Below are positions 9,405 through 21,675 of a DNA stretch of 64,000 nucleotides, in pieces. Source of the stretch: Lachnospiraceae bacterium (GTDB taxonomy: Bacteria > Bacillota > Clostridia > Lachnospirales > Lachnospiraceae); contig JAGAQJ010000050.1 in assembly GCA_017622845.1 (NCBI GenBank), positions 62,001 to 126,000 on the forward strand, in the 5' to 3' direction. The notes beneath the pieces are model-generated. The model was not told the DNA's origin. It saw nothing but the letters and a program-made list of their open reading frames with translations, and made no database searches. Numbering within the stretch: the stretch's first letter is position 1; each line of letters begins with the position of its first letter. The position numbers and the translations under genes were made by a program.

Positions 9405-10808
9405 TTATTTGCAGGACTGTCCAATTGTTGACAGGAAATCTTCTACGCTCTCTGTTCCATTTGCTACGCTCTGAATTTCTGTTTCAATTGAAGTCTTAAA
9501 TGCAGACGGACCGCAATCGTTAATCGGGGTTCCTGATACGCTTGATGCTCCGTTTAAGATGTCAAGAATCTGTAACTGAAGCTCTGTCTCATTGCCTGTC
9601 ATATACGCCGACTGATCCTGTGCGGACATACCTACACCATTTTCCCAGCCGTATTTTGATAACTTGTCATTCTGATACATGAAATTTAAGAATTTAATTG
9701 CCTCGTCTTTCACCTCGGAAGTCGCTGATACTGCATATCCGCCGCCGTTCCATGCCGCAATGTCCGTAGCTGTGCCAACACCGTCCTTTACAACAGGCAT
9801 TGTAAATGCGCGGATATTTGTCCTGATTTCCTCGGGAATATCCTCATTTAATGCCATTGATGCTTCCCAGCTTCCCATGTAGAACATTGCTGCCTGACCG
9901 TTTGTAAAGAGGTTCATAGCCGTTCCATAATCCTGTGAGTCATAGCCTGTCTGAAATAAGCCTGCTGCAGCAGAATCTACAAGAATCTGTGTTGCCTCTG
10001 CGAATACCGGATTAGAAAAATCACCGTTTGAGACTGCATCTGAGATTATTCCGCGGCAGTCGCCATTTACCTTTGTAAGCAAGTCCTCAAGATAACATGC
10101 AAGCACCCATCCGTCAGCTCCGTCCATCGCTACAGGTGTAATGCCTGCTGCATTAATCGTATCTGCAAGTGAGAGAAGCTCATCATATGTTGATGGAATT
10201 GTCCATCCGTTATCTTCAAACATTTTCTGATTGTAGTAGAATAACATGATATCTGTATTTCTTGGAAGTCCGTATAACTTGTCATCACGCTTGAAGCCTT
10301 CCAGAGAACCTGATACAAAGCCGTAATCTGCATAGTCGCTCTCGTTCAGCTCTGCGAGTACGCCTGCATCAAGCACCTCGTCCAAGAATGAAGGCTGACC
10401 CCAGATGCTTACTACATCCGGCATTCCGTCCATTGCATATGCCTTAAATTTTGTCTTGTATGCTTCTTCGTCCAATGCTTCTACTTCAATGCTGACATTT
10501 GGATTTGCATCCATGTACTCATCAATAATCATCTGCTCTACTAATCCCTGACCATTTTTACGGTCCGGCAGATTGGAGAACAGCTTAATCGTGATATCTT
10601 CTGTGCTCTCTGTAGCTGCATTGTCTCCTGTTGTATTGTCTGCTGATGATGTATCAGCTTCTGCTGTATTGTCTGCTGATGATGTATCAACTGCTGCTGT
10701 GTCAGCGCTGCTGTTGTTTGATGCAGTCTTGCTGCTGTCCCCACAGCCTGTTACAAGTCCTGCTACCATCGTTGTTGCCATAATTAAGGATAATACTTTT
10801 TTCTTCAT
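9405..10808 (-). CDS. Extracellular sugar-binding lipoprotein of the CUT1 importer
   Basis: Captures the sugar outside the cell and delivers it to the two permeases. It has a lipoprotein signal with lipobox VTGC (about residues 19-22). A Ser/Ala/Asp/Thr linker (about 23-70) follows, containing near-exact DNA repeats (TSSADNTAEAD, then DTSSADNTTGD), so its length may vary between strains. The rest is a type 1 solute-binding domain with motifs such as YNQKMFEDNGW and MFYMGSWEA. It is first in the operon, with GGGAGG upstream of the ATG. It closely parallels other maltodextrin/oligosaccharide-binding proteins, but the specific ligand is not provable here. Confidence 0.9.
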   Translation of the reverse strand: MKKKVLSLIMATTMVAGLVTGCGDSSKTASNNSSADTAAVDTSSADNTAEADTSSADNTTGDNAATESTEDITIKLFSNLPDRKNGQGLVEQMIIDEYMDANPNVSIEVEALDEEAYKTKFKAYAMDGMPDVVSIWGQPSFLDEVLDAGVLAELNESDYADYGFVSGSLEGFKRDDKLYGLPRNTDIMLFYYNQKMFEDNGWTIPSTYDELLSLADTINAAGITPVAMDGADGWVLACYLEDLLTKVNGDCRGIISDAVSNGDFSNPVFAEATQILVDSAAAGLFQTGYDSQDYGTAMNLFTNGQAAMFYMGSWEASMALNEDIPEEIRTNIRAFTMPVVKDGVGTATDIAAWNGGGYAVSATSEVKDEAIKFLNFMYQNDKLSKYGWENGVGMSAQDQSAYMTGNETELQLQILDILNGASSVSGTPINDCGPSAFKTSIETEIQSVANGTESVEDFLSTIGQSCK

Positions 10809-10898
10809 CTTAGATTAACCCTCCCGTATGTTTACATTGATTTTATTACAAACAATTTGTTCTTTTCCGGAAAGTGAACTTTTCTTGTTGATAGGTAT

Positions 10899-10986
10899 AT
10901 TCTAGCATTTGAAATGACACATTAACAGGTGTTAACTTTCATAAAAGGTGTAATATATTCAGATTTTAGTCGAATTTTAACCGAAC
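10899..10986 (-). promoter_or_regulatory. Leader of the transporter operon: TAGAAT -10 and upstream TTCG/TAAAAT sites
   Basis: The minus strand has TAGAAT at 10904-10899 with a weak TGTTAA 17 bp upstream. Around 10963-10986 is a TTCGGTTAAAATTCG-like segment resembling half-sites of the pullulanase inverted repeat. This is consistent with both units being controlled by one activator, perhaps the operon's own AraC-type regulator. The rest of the 327-bp gap holds the R2 repeat and the terminator of the DUF3048 gene. Confidence 0.4.
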
Positions 10987-11026
10987 AGCCTGCGCGCCCA
11001 AGCAGGCGAGCAGTTTCTGTCCTGCC

Positions 11027-11092
11027 CGCCTCACCAAGCCTGTGCAGCTTTACTGCTGATTTCCTTACAGGCTTGTGTGCAGAAAAAAAGAA
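11027..11092. repeat. R2 short repeat, copy 1
   Basis: About 60 bp shared with 41328-41386. The core is GCCTGTGC-GCTTT-CTG-TGATTTCCTTACAGGCTTGTGTGCA, preceded in both by CGCCTC-CC. It can fold through GCCTGT/ACAGGC. Both copies lie immediately beyond the T-tract of a terminator of a minus-strand gene. Confidence 0.7.
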
Positions 11093-11111
11093 GCTCCCTT
11101 AAAGGGACCTT
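11083..11111 (-). terminator. Terminator of the DUF3048 gene
   Basis: On the minus strand the stem AAGGTCCCTT/AAGGGAGCTT is followed by TTTTTTT, about 25 bp after the DUF3048 stop codon. Confidence 0.85.
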
Positions 11112-11135
11112 CCTTTTTGAAAAAATCATATATTA

Positions 11136-12299
11136 TTACTTAATCACGATATCATCCCATGAATCGGACGGAACAAGCGCTACATATGTCTTTCCTGTAT
11201 TCAGCTCAATCTGCTCGCCTGTCTGCTTGTCAAGATAGATGGTAGGCTCATTTTCAGCGGACTTAATCCATGTCACCTCTACCGCCTTGCCGTTTGTGAT
11301 ATAATATGCATCACGTCCTGAATCAATGGCATTGTAAATCATATAGCCGTTCTCATCTAACTGCGAGAAGGTGGTATCCTGTATCAGCAGATTCTTAAAA
11401 GTAAGCTGTGCATTGCCATGCTGCGGGTCTGTATGCGCCTTACCGTACTCATAGTAATCATAAGTGCCTGTTGACTCATTGTACTGGAGCCTTGAGCTGT
11501 TATGCGGGAATGGAAGCTCAATCTCCGTACAGTCAAAGGAATCACCGTTTTCTGACAAATCAATCTCTGTATCAGAGAAGAAATAATGCTGACCCGGATA
11601 GTACTCATTATATTCCGTAGAATAATTAGAACTGCTGAATTTCTTATCAAGATCTCCTGCACAGATGTACTCTGTGAATTCTCTTGATTTACCATTGTTT
11701 ACGCGCGAAAATCCGCCGCTGAAATTTGCAGAATATTTTTTTGCAATCCAGTCATTGATATAGAAAGGACCGCCATCATGACAGAGCACTGCATTCCACT
11801 CTGCTGCCAGCATAATGTTCGTCGGTCTTGTGCTTCGGATACTGCCGAACTGCTCAATCTTCCCCCAGTCCTTCACAATCGCCATAAGACGTGTAATTCT
11901 GCCGTTTGCAGTACTGTTCATAATCTCATATACAACGTCTGCCTCAGTCAGTCCGTAATGAGGAAGCGCTGTTGACTCATTATCAACCATGACTGCGATA
12001 GGACGCTGATCCTTTAAGCTCTCATCAATCCACTCATTGGTAATCTCACTGCGGTACATTCCCTCACGTGATTCTTCCTGTGTTTCCTGCTCGGCAGAAG
12101 TCTCCTGCTCTTCGCTCTCAACCTCGGGCGTTGTCTCAGCAGTTGAATTATTTCCGGTAATATCCGAAAAATTCACCTCTGCTGCAGGCTCCTGTGTCTC
12201 ATTCTTATCGCCGCATCCTGTCATGGAAGCAGCTGCCATTGCAATCGTCAAAAATAATGCTGCATTTTTATTTTTCACTTTTATGTTCCTTTTTTTCAT
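11136..12299 (-). CDS. DUF3048 domain lipoprotein (YerB-like)
   Basis: Exported lipoprotein of 387 residues. The signal peptide ends in lipobox MTGC (about residues 26-29), followed by an acidic Glu/Thr/Ser-rich linker to about residue 80. The remainder matches the DUF3048 family: RPIAVMVDNE near the start, YEIMNSTANGRITRLMAI, and the RSTRPTNIMLA and HDGGP motifs, then a C-terminal DUF3048_C region ending in TGKTYVALVP. YerB-like proteins are envelope proteins of uncertain function. The gene appears monocistronic, with its own terminator downstream and the SRP RNA gene upstream on the same strand. Confidence 0.88.
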   Translation of the reverse strand: MKKRNIKVKNKNAALFLTIAMAAASMTGCGDKNETQEPAAEVNFSDITGNNSTAETTPEVESEEQETSAEQETQEESREGMYRSEITNEWIDESLKDQRPIAVMVDNESTALPHYGLTEADVVYEIMNSTANGRITRLMAIVKDWGKIEQFGSIRSTRPTNIMLAAEWNAVLCHDGGPFYINDWIAKKYSANFSGGFSRVNNGKSREFTEYICAGDLDKKFSSSNYSTEYNEYYPGQHYFFSDTEIDLSENGDSFDCTEIELPFPHNSSRLQYNESTGTYDYYEYGKAHTDPQHGNAQLTFKNLLIQDTTFSQLDENGYMIYNAIDSGRDAYYITNGKAVEVTWIKSAENEPTIYLDKQTGEQIELNTGKTYVALVPSDSWDDIVIK

Positions 12300-12422
12300 A
12301 CTTTCTCCCTTTTAGCACATTCAAGCCTGATCCTTCGTGCTGTCACTCTCTTCCAATTCAATTAGTACCTGCTTTGCAACCTTTCGGACATGTCTGCATG
12401 TCTGAACTGTTACTCTTTTTCA

Positions 12423-12692
12423 CATTACCATGCGGACGACTTCGAATCCTATGCCCATGCACGTTACCTTTACAGTTAACTCCGCCAGGCACCCTCACGG
12501 CACATACGAAATCCACCTTAGTGCTGCTACATTCCTGTCCTGACACGGTTCAATGGCACATATTGCGTGAGACCCAAACTTCAACGCCACTTATAAAGGG
12601 CAGCTGCACAAACGCAGACCCTCTGCCGTCCATCACCCCTGCTATAGCGGATTGCAGGTACAAGGCACCGCTGACGCCCCGGCTGCACGGTG
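12423..12692 (-). ncRNA. ffs: Signal recognition particle RNA, large Firmicute type
   Basis: Scaffold of the signal recognition particle, binding Ffh. On the minus strand the sequence follows the B. subtilis scRNA layout: GCGGTGCCTTGTACCTGCAA and AATCCGCTATAGCAGG in the Alu domain, then AAGTGGCGTTGAAGTTTGGG, and the S-domain tip GTCAGGACAGGAATGTAGCA with a GGAA tetraloop. The descending strand (GTGCCTGGCGGAGTTAACTG) returns to the Alu domain. Length is about 270 nt. A strong promoter sits at the 5' end. The 3' end is estimated from the closing helix (near GCATGGTAATGT), with uncertainty of several nucleotides. Confidence 0.93.
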
Positions 12693-12697
12693 CTTCT

Positions 12698-12727
12698 ATT
12701 ATAACCTCAGAAGTGATGATAAGTCAA
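12698..12727 (-). promoter_or_regulatory. Promoter of the SRP RNA gene
   Basis: TTGACT (12727-12722) and TATAAT (12703-12698) on the minus strand have an 18-bp spacer and place the start near 12692, at the first base of the SRP RNA. Confidence 0.85.
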
Positions 12728-12756
12728 TGCCATTCATATTTTTTTAATCATTTTGT

Positions 12757-13330
12757 GTAACAGGACAGCCTTATGGATTATTTTAGCCAGGACGAAGGAC
12801 AGCAGTCCTATTCCGGTACAGGCAATTGGACTCCAAATGCGAATTTTCTAATGGGTGATGTCAAAGTCTTAAAATGCGTCCGCGACCGGACTCTACGCGC
12901 CGTCCATGGATGCGTTTCGTCCTAAATCCGCGTCCGTGCGGATTTTCGCTGATGTATCAAATCACCCATAAGAAAATGTCAGCATTCTCCGCCAGCCTGT
13001 ACCGGCATAGGACTGCCGCCCTTCTGTGTACTGGCAACTGTTCCATTTTATGGTTTCACTGAACAGAAAACGGCAGATAGTATCCTGCAGGCTGCCCGGT
13101 GGAGAATGATGATATTTCCTTATACGATGTTAGATATCCAGGAGCAAATTTGCATGGACGCAAATTTAGGCGAGACGAAGGCATGGATGCCGACTCGAGC
13201 CGGCTCCGTCCTCATTAGAAAGCCTTGATTCATCGTATTAGGAAATTCCCATTCGAAATCAATGGCAGCCGGAGGGATACTATTTGCTGTTTTCGTCCGG
13301 ATAAAAATAAATAAAAGGCTGAACTGTTAC
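12757..13330. repeat. R1 long hairpin repeat, copy 1 (with nested element)
   Basis: It is bounded by GTAACAGGACAGCC (12757) and GGCTGAACTGTTAC (13317-13330). Most of its length is a long imperfect inverted repeat: GCAGATAGTATCC...GGCTGCC pairs with GGCAGCC...GGATACTATTTGC, and GGTGATATTTCC-TTATACGATG pairs with CATCGTATTAGGAAATTCCC. The apex (13145-13216) holds two small hairpins, AAATTTGC/GCAAATTT and GACGAAG/CTCCGTC around GGCATGGATGCC. No open reading frame is conserved between copies. It is longer than the other copies because of a 193-bp insert at 12813-13005. Confidence 0.85.
12813..13005. repeat. Nested, inverted, diverged R1-like element inside copy 1
   Basis: Its ends are CCGGTACAGGC and GCCTGTACCGG. 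It contains its own inverted repeat (TTTTCTAATGGGTGAT against ATCACCCATAAGAAAA). Read on the minus strand, 12872-12945 aligns with the apex of the surrounding copy, but the small stem is AAATCCGC/GCGGATTT instead of AAATTTGC/GCAAATTT: two base pairs changed on both sides. Confidence 0.75.
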
Positions 13331-13346
13331 CCTCTTGTGTTACGGC

Positions 13347-14075
13347 TTAGATATAATAACGGTTTCCCATTGCATTATTCTGCCATTGCTTATTCTTTTT
13401 CCGTCTGCGTGCAAGTATTTCATAATACATCAGCACGGTTACCAGCTCGCGTATCCATGGCTCTTTCTCGCTCCACGGAGCGCGCTCCGTAAGAGTATTG
13501 TTCGTTACCTCCGATGTCGGCGCTGCAGTGTTGGGCATACCGGACATTGGCATTGTTGTGCCAGGCATATCTGACATTGGTGTCATTGTGCCGGGCATAT
13601 TCGGCATTGAGGTCATTTCGTTCGGCATATCTGACATCGGTGTCATTGTGTTGGATGGATTCGGCATTGAGGTCATTCCATTGGACATTCCGGACATCGG
13701 TGTCATTGTGTTGGATGGATTCGGCATTGACATCATTCCATTGGACATTCCGGACATCGGCGGCATTGTATTGGACATATTTCCGCTTCTGTTTTCTTTC
13801 TCCTCGTTTGTCTTAATGACTGCCATCACGCTTGCAACCATGCGCTGTATCGTAAGCTTGTCGGGATATTGGTCATAGATAAAGCTGTCATCATAATCTA
13901 CCTTATCTACGACACTGCTGATTACACTTTGGTATTTTTTGGCATAGGTCGGATACATCTGCTGCAGATACTCAAGGTCTTCCAGTATCCGGTCCTCGGG
14001 TATCATTCCGGGCTGCGCCCATTGCCCGTATCCCTGATACCCCATATAAAAAGGAAATGCTCTATAATAATCCAT
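13347..14075 (-). CDS. Hypothetical protein with Met/Pro/Ser/Asn tandem repeats
   Basis: Not recognised as a characterised family. It has 242 residues. The first 90 residues or so form a conserved-looking domain (MDYYRAFPFYMGYQGYG, then ILEDLEYLQQMYPTYAKKYQ, and DDSFIYDQYPDKLTIQRMV). This is followed by about 95 residues of repeats of the type N-T-M-T-P-M-S-G-M-S-N-G-M-T-S-M-P-N-P-S (DNA period about 60 bp, with half-period structure). It ends with a helical basic tail (LVTVLMYYEILARRRKKNKQ). No signal peptide is visible. The start at 14075 is chosen because GAGGA precedes it and the upstream extension overlaps the atp terminator. Confidence 0.75.
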   Translation of the reverse strand: MDYYRAFPFYMGYQGYGQWAQPGMIPEDRILEDLEYLQQMYPTYAKKYQSVISSVVDKVDYDDSFIYDQYPDKLTIQRMVASVMAVIKTNEEKENRSGNMSNTMPPMSGMSNGMMSMPNPSNTMTPMSGMSNGMTSMPNPSNTMTPMSDMPNEMTSMPNMPGTMTPMSDMPGTTMPMSGMPNTAAPTSEVTNNTLTERAPWSEKEPWIRELVTVLMYYEILARRRKKNKQWQNNAMGNRYYI

Positions 14076-14210
14076 TTTTCGCGTTCCTCGCTTTTTATCA
14101 TTATCATATGCATTTCTCAGGCAAATAGTGCATCGTGCCGCGCGGTCCATGCACCGCTTCAGAAACATATGTTCCAGCATGTATCCTCCGTTTACAAGGA
14201 CGCCTGCACA

Positions 14211-14255
14211 CACAAAAACACTGTCCGGGATTCCTGACAGCATTCTCCCGGACAG
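14211..14255 (-). terminator. Terminator of the atp operon
   Basis: The stem CTGTCCGGGA/TCCCGGACAG (14221-14255), with a 15-nt loop, is followed on the minus strand by TGTTTTTGTG, 26 bp after the atpC stop codon. Confidence 0.85.
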
Positions 14256-14280
14256 CGGTTCTTACAATCTCATTGTTTAT

Positions 14281-14685
14281 TTATTTCAGCTTCGCAGCAT
14301 TAATACGTGCAATGGAACGCATAAGGGCTGCCTGTGCCCGGGCAATGTCAACGTTGCTGCCATGCTCTGCAAGCCTCTCCTCCGCTCTCTGCCTTGCGGC
14401 AGCTGCACGCTCCTCGTCAATCTCACTGGGCCATTCTATAATTTCCGCAAGGATTGTAACCTCCTGCGGCAATATTTGTACAAAGCCTGCATGAAGCGCT
14501 GCATTTTTTATGGTATCACCTTGTGTTACCGTGAGGATTCCGGGCTTTACGATGACAGTAAGCGGTGCATGACCGGCATAGACACCGATTTCACCCTCTG
14601 TTGTATTGAACTCCACCATGTCCGCATCCTCGTTAAAAAATTCACGGTCAGGCGTGACAATTGTGAGCTTGAACTTCTCTGCCAT
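14281..14685 (-). CDS. atpC: F1F0 ATP synthase epsilon subunit
   Basis: Central-stalk subunit of F1 that couples gamma to the c-ring and can inhibit ATP hydrolysis. It has 134 residues. The N-terminal beta-sandwich contains VTPDREFF and GEIGVYAGHAPL, typical of the family. The C-terminal helical hairpin (residues about 90-134) contains ERAAAARQRAEERLAEH. It is last in the atp operon, 31 bp after atpD, and is followed by the operon terminator. Confidence 0.97.
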   Translation of the reverse strand: MAEKFKLTIVTPDREFFNEDADMVEFNTTEGEIGVYAGHAPLTVIVKPGILTVTQGDTIKNAALHAGFVQILPQEVTILAEIIEWPSEIDEERAAAARQRAEERLAEHGSNVDIARAQAALMRSIARINAAKLK

Positions 14686-14716
14686 AGCAGCACCTCCTTA
14701 TTTACTGAGCGGGTGA

Positions 14717-16123
<1,407 letters not shown>

Positions 16124-16149
16124 CTATTTTTTATTCCTCGGGTGCCTGT

Positions 16150-17001
16150 TTATGATATTGCCTCGGCACCTGCGATAATTTCTGTTAATTCCTGTGTAAT
16201 AGAGCTTTGGCGCGCTCTGTTGTAGAGTAATGACAGCTTTCCTATCATCTCGTCCGCATTGCTTGTCGCAGAATCCATTGCCTGCATTCTGGCTCCGTTC
16301 TCACTCGCCACGGACTCTATCATTGCTCCGTAAATCAGACTGGTGATGTACTTAGGAATGATAAGGTCTACAGCGTCTTCTGTCTCCGGCTCGAAGTCAA
16401 GCACTGCCTTGTCTTCCTCACTGCGCTTATCCTCTATCTTAACGGGAAGCAGCTTTAACAGAGTCGGGGTATGTGTCACGGTATTCTTAAAACCGGTATA
16501 AACAACATAAATTTCACCTACTCTGCCGGTCGCAAAATCCTCCAAAACCTGATTGCTGATTTTCATGGCATCTGCATAGATCGGTTCCTCGATGGCAGCT
16601 GAATAATCCTCGCCAAGCTCATAGCCCATTCTTGCAAATGCGTCTCTGCCCTTACTTCCTACAGGGTATATAATCAAATCCTCCTTATTCCAGTCATTGT
16701 CCCTGACGAGCTTAACAATATTGGAATTATAGCCTCCTGCAAGTCCTCTGTTGGCAGTAATCACAATCACTGCTTTCCTGGCGGAAACGCTCGGCTTAAG
16801 GTATGGATGGTTGATATCCCCTGCTTTAGAAAGCATGGAAACCACCGTGTCATACATGCAGTTAAAGTAAGTTTTGGATTTCTCTGCACGTCCCTTCGCC
16901 CTTTGCAGTTTGACGGTGGAAACAAGCTTCATGGCCTTTGTAATCTGCTGCGTACTCTGTACGGAACTTTTACGCCTTTTTATGTCTCTCATTGAGGCCA
17001 T
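16150..17001 (-). CDS. atpG: F1F0 ATP synthase gamma subunit
   Basis: Rotor shaft of F1, 283 residues. The N-terminal coiled-coil helix starts at IKRRKSSVQSTQQITKAMKLVST. The Rossmann-like middle contains TANRGLAGGYN, and the C-terminal helix carries the family signature ending in YNRARQSSITQELTEIIAGA. Flanked by atpA and atpD, 41 bp upstream of the latter. Confidence 0.97.
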   Translation of the reverse strand: MASMRDIKRRKSSVQSTQQITKAMKLVSTVKLQRAKGRAEKSKTYFNCMYDTVVSMLSKAGDINHPYLKPSVSARKAVIVITANRGLAGGYNSNIVKLVRDNDWNKEDLIIYPVGSKGRDAFARMGYELGEDYSAAIEEPIYADAMKISNQVLEDFATGRVGEIYVVYTGFKNTVTHTPTLLKLLPVKIEDKRSEEDKAVLDFEPETEDAVDLIIPKYITSLIYGAMIESVASENGARMQAMDSATSNADEMIGKLSLLYNRARQSSITQELTEIIAGAEAIS

Positions 17002-17022
17002 AATAAGTCTCCTTTCTGACTG

Positions 17023-19083
<2,061 letters not shown>

Positions 19084-19096
<13 letters not shown>

Positions 19097-19626
19097 GTGC
19101 TATCACCTATTTCTTTCAAAGTCTCTTCAATGAGTTCATGCTGGGCGTTTGTATCAATGTTTGCCTGAACAATCTTTGCAGCCATGACAGAAGCGACTGC
19201 TATCATTTCACGCTTTACTTCATCAGCCATCTTCTGCTTCTCAAGCTCTGCTTCCGTTCTGGCTCTTTCTACAATCCGAGCTGCCTCTTCCTTTGCCCCG
19301 GCAACAATCTTTGCTTCATTCTCCATACCACGCCTGCGCGCATCGGCTAAAATTGCTTCCGCCTCTTTACCTGCCTGATTCAGCTTTTGCTCATAGAGGG
19401 CACGTGTCTCGGCTGCTGACTTCTGATCCAGTGCAGCCTGGTCAAGCTCGCCTTTAATCTTTGCCTGTCTGTCATTGAGCATTTTTCTTACAGGATTAAA
19501 TAAGAAATGCGATGCAAACATAAACAGGAAAAACATTGCGATGATCATAAGAACGGTATCCGCTAAAAGCTGGAAGTCCAGATCAAACAGCCGGCTCAAT
19601 CCCTCTGCCTCGGTAGCAAGTATCAT
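19084..19626 (-). CDS. atpF: F1F0 ATP synthase subunit b
   Basis: Membrane-anchored peripheral stalk, 180 residues. One membrane helix (about 22-45, LADTVLMIIAMFFLFMFA) is followed by a long charged coiled coil rich in Ala, Glu and Lys. The sequence FNPVRKMLNDRQAKI after the membrane segment is typical. It overlaps atpH by 13 bp. Confidence 0.95.
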
Positions 19627-19686
19627 ACCTTTAGCCTCCTTTATGATTTTTTCGGGTTTCTGTTCAATACATCCTGCTGTATATGA

Positions 19687-20687
<1,001 letters not shown>

Positions 20688-20722
20688 ACACTCACCTCCT
20701 TATTTAATTTCTTTATTCAGTT

Positions 20723-21151
20723 TTACTTATCGATTAGTACTTCTGAGGGATTCTCCTCCCCTTTTGTGTGAGACAATTTCGCAAACAACGGCTGCGCATA
20801 GGCCGATAGTTTAAGACCCATGACTCCCGCGAAAGCAGCCAGCGGATTGCCGATTTCCGTGAGCATCAGTATCCCGAGGACGATTACCACGATAAGATAC
20901 CTGATGATATTTTGTCTCGTTGCTGCTGCCTGCGCCCCCTTTACATCTCTTTCTACGGCCGAATTTAATGTAACCGCCATGTGAAGCGCCATAAATACTG
21001 CTGTAAGAACTCCTATCCAGAGTCCTATACTATAGCCTGCTTTATCCTCTACGAAAAAAAGACCTGCTATCTGGCACAAGACACCAAATAAAATGATTCC
21101 CAAAAGCAGCCCCGGCAAAGCCATATTGATTTCCCTAAGTCTGGTTCTCAT
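20723..21151 (-). CDS. ATP synthase subunit I-like membrane protein
   Basis: A small membrane protein of 142 residues with four predicted hydrophobic helices (ALPGLLLGIILFGVLCQIAG, IGLWIGVLTAVFMALHMAV, IIRYLIVVIVLGILML, and a shorter one near LAAFAGVMGLKLSAYAQPL). Position between atpZ and atpB matches AtpI, which assists assembly of the c-ring in some bacteria. The start at 21151 overlaps the atpZ stop region by 17 bp. The longer upstream reading frame (to 21397) is only the overlap with atpZ. Family assignment rests on position and topology more than on sequence. Confidence 0.75.
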   Translation of the reverse strand: MRTRLREINMALPGLLLGIILFGVLCQIAGLFFVEDKAGYSIGLWIGVLTAVFMALHMAVTLNSAVERDVKGAQAAATRQNIIRYLIVVIVLGILMLTEIGNPLAAFAGVMGLKLSAYAQPLFAKLSHTKGEENPSEVLIDK

Positions 21152-21383
21152 CTTTCTTCTCTCCCTCGTAAATTTTCCTTGCCAGAATAAAGATATTCCG
21201 AAATCCGGCCAGTGCTCCGACAAAGAATAACAAAACAAACCAAAATGCGGTTCCCAGCTTCCGGTCAAGAAACAGCCCCGCAAAGGAACACAAAAAGATT
21301 GGAACAAGCATATTAATGCCGAACTGGGTAATGACTGCCAGCGATTGATAAACTGACCTGTTATATTTCTTATTTTTTCCCAT
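21135..21383 (-). CDS. atpZ: AtpZ/AtpI-family protein
   Basis: An 82-residue protein with two membrane helices (LAVITQFGINMLVPIFLCSFAGLFL and FWFVLLFFVGALAGFRNIFIL), the usual AtpZ hairpin. AtpZ-type proteins sit at the head of atp operons and are linked to magnesium handling or c-ring assembly. It is the first gene after the atp promoter. Its tail overlaps the next gene. Confidence 0.8.
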   Translation of the reverse strand: MGKNKKYNRSVYQSLAVITQFGINMLVPIFLCSFAGLFLDRKLGTAFWFVLLFFVGALAGFRNIFILARKIYEGEKKDENQT

Positions 21384-21457
21384 TTCCCTGCCTCCATATG
21401 CCGAAACTATTGTAAAAATAGTATTTCGCTATCCAGTCTTAATGATACCTAATGACA

Positions 21458-21486
21458 ATTATACAGAATTCAGCCAAAATTGTCTA
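21458..21486 (-). promoter_or_regulatory. Promoter of the atp operon
   Basis: Minus strand TAGACA (21486-21481) and TATAAT (21463-21458) with 17-bp spacing, about 75 bp upstream of atpZ. Confidence 0.8.
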
Positions 21487-21515
21487 GTAAATTTAGTATT
21501 AACTCCCAACTGCAG

Positions 21516-21650
21516 GTAACAGTTCAGCCTTCGGCTTCCTGTTACAGGACTCAAGGCATGCAGAACCACTTCGTGGTGCCTTGAGTCTTTCAGCCACTGC
21601 GTTTTTTACGAGGTTTGCAGCGAGTGCAAACCTCTGGGCTGAACTGTTAC
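21516..21650. repeat. R1-end-bounded short hairpin element
   Basis: The 14-bp sequence GTAACAGTTCAGCC (21516) recurs inverted at 21637-21650, the same ends as the long R1 copies. Inside are three small hairpins: a GTAACAG/CTGTTAC stem, GACTCAAGGCA/TGCCTTGAGTC, and GAGGTTTGCA/TGCAAACCTC. The interior is unrelated to the long copies. It lies between the HD-GYP gene and the atp promoter. Confidence 0.75.
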
Positions 21651-21675
21651 AACCACAGCTACATTATTTGTCTTA

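Noticed and set aside
12194..12760. Plus-strand 188-codon frame
   Set aside because: It runs antisense through the SRP RNA and its promoter; the RNA gene explains this sequence.
13498..13878. Plus-strand frame rich in Gly/Ile/Val/Asp repeats
   Set aside because: It is the antisense shadow of the Met/Pro repeat gene, which has a better start and a non-repeat domain.
14076..14243. Longer N-terminus for the Met-rich protein
   Set aside because: The extension overlaps the atp terminator and looks non-coding; the ATG at 14075 has a ribosome site.
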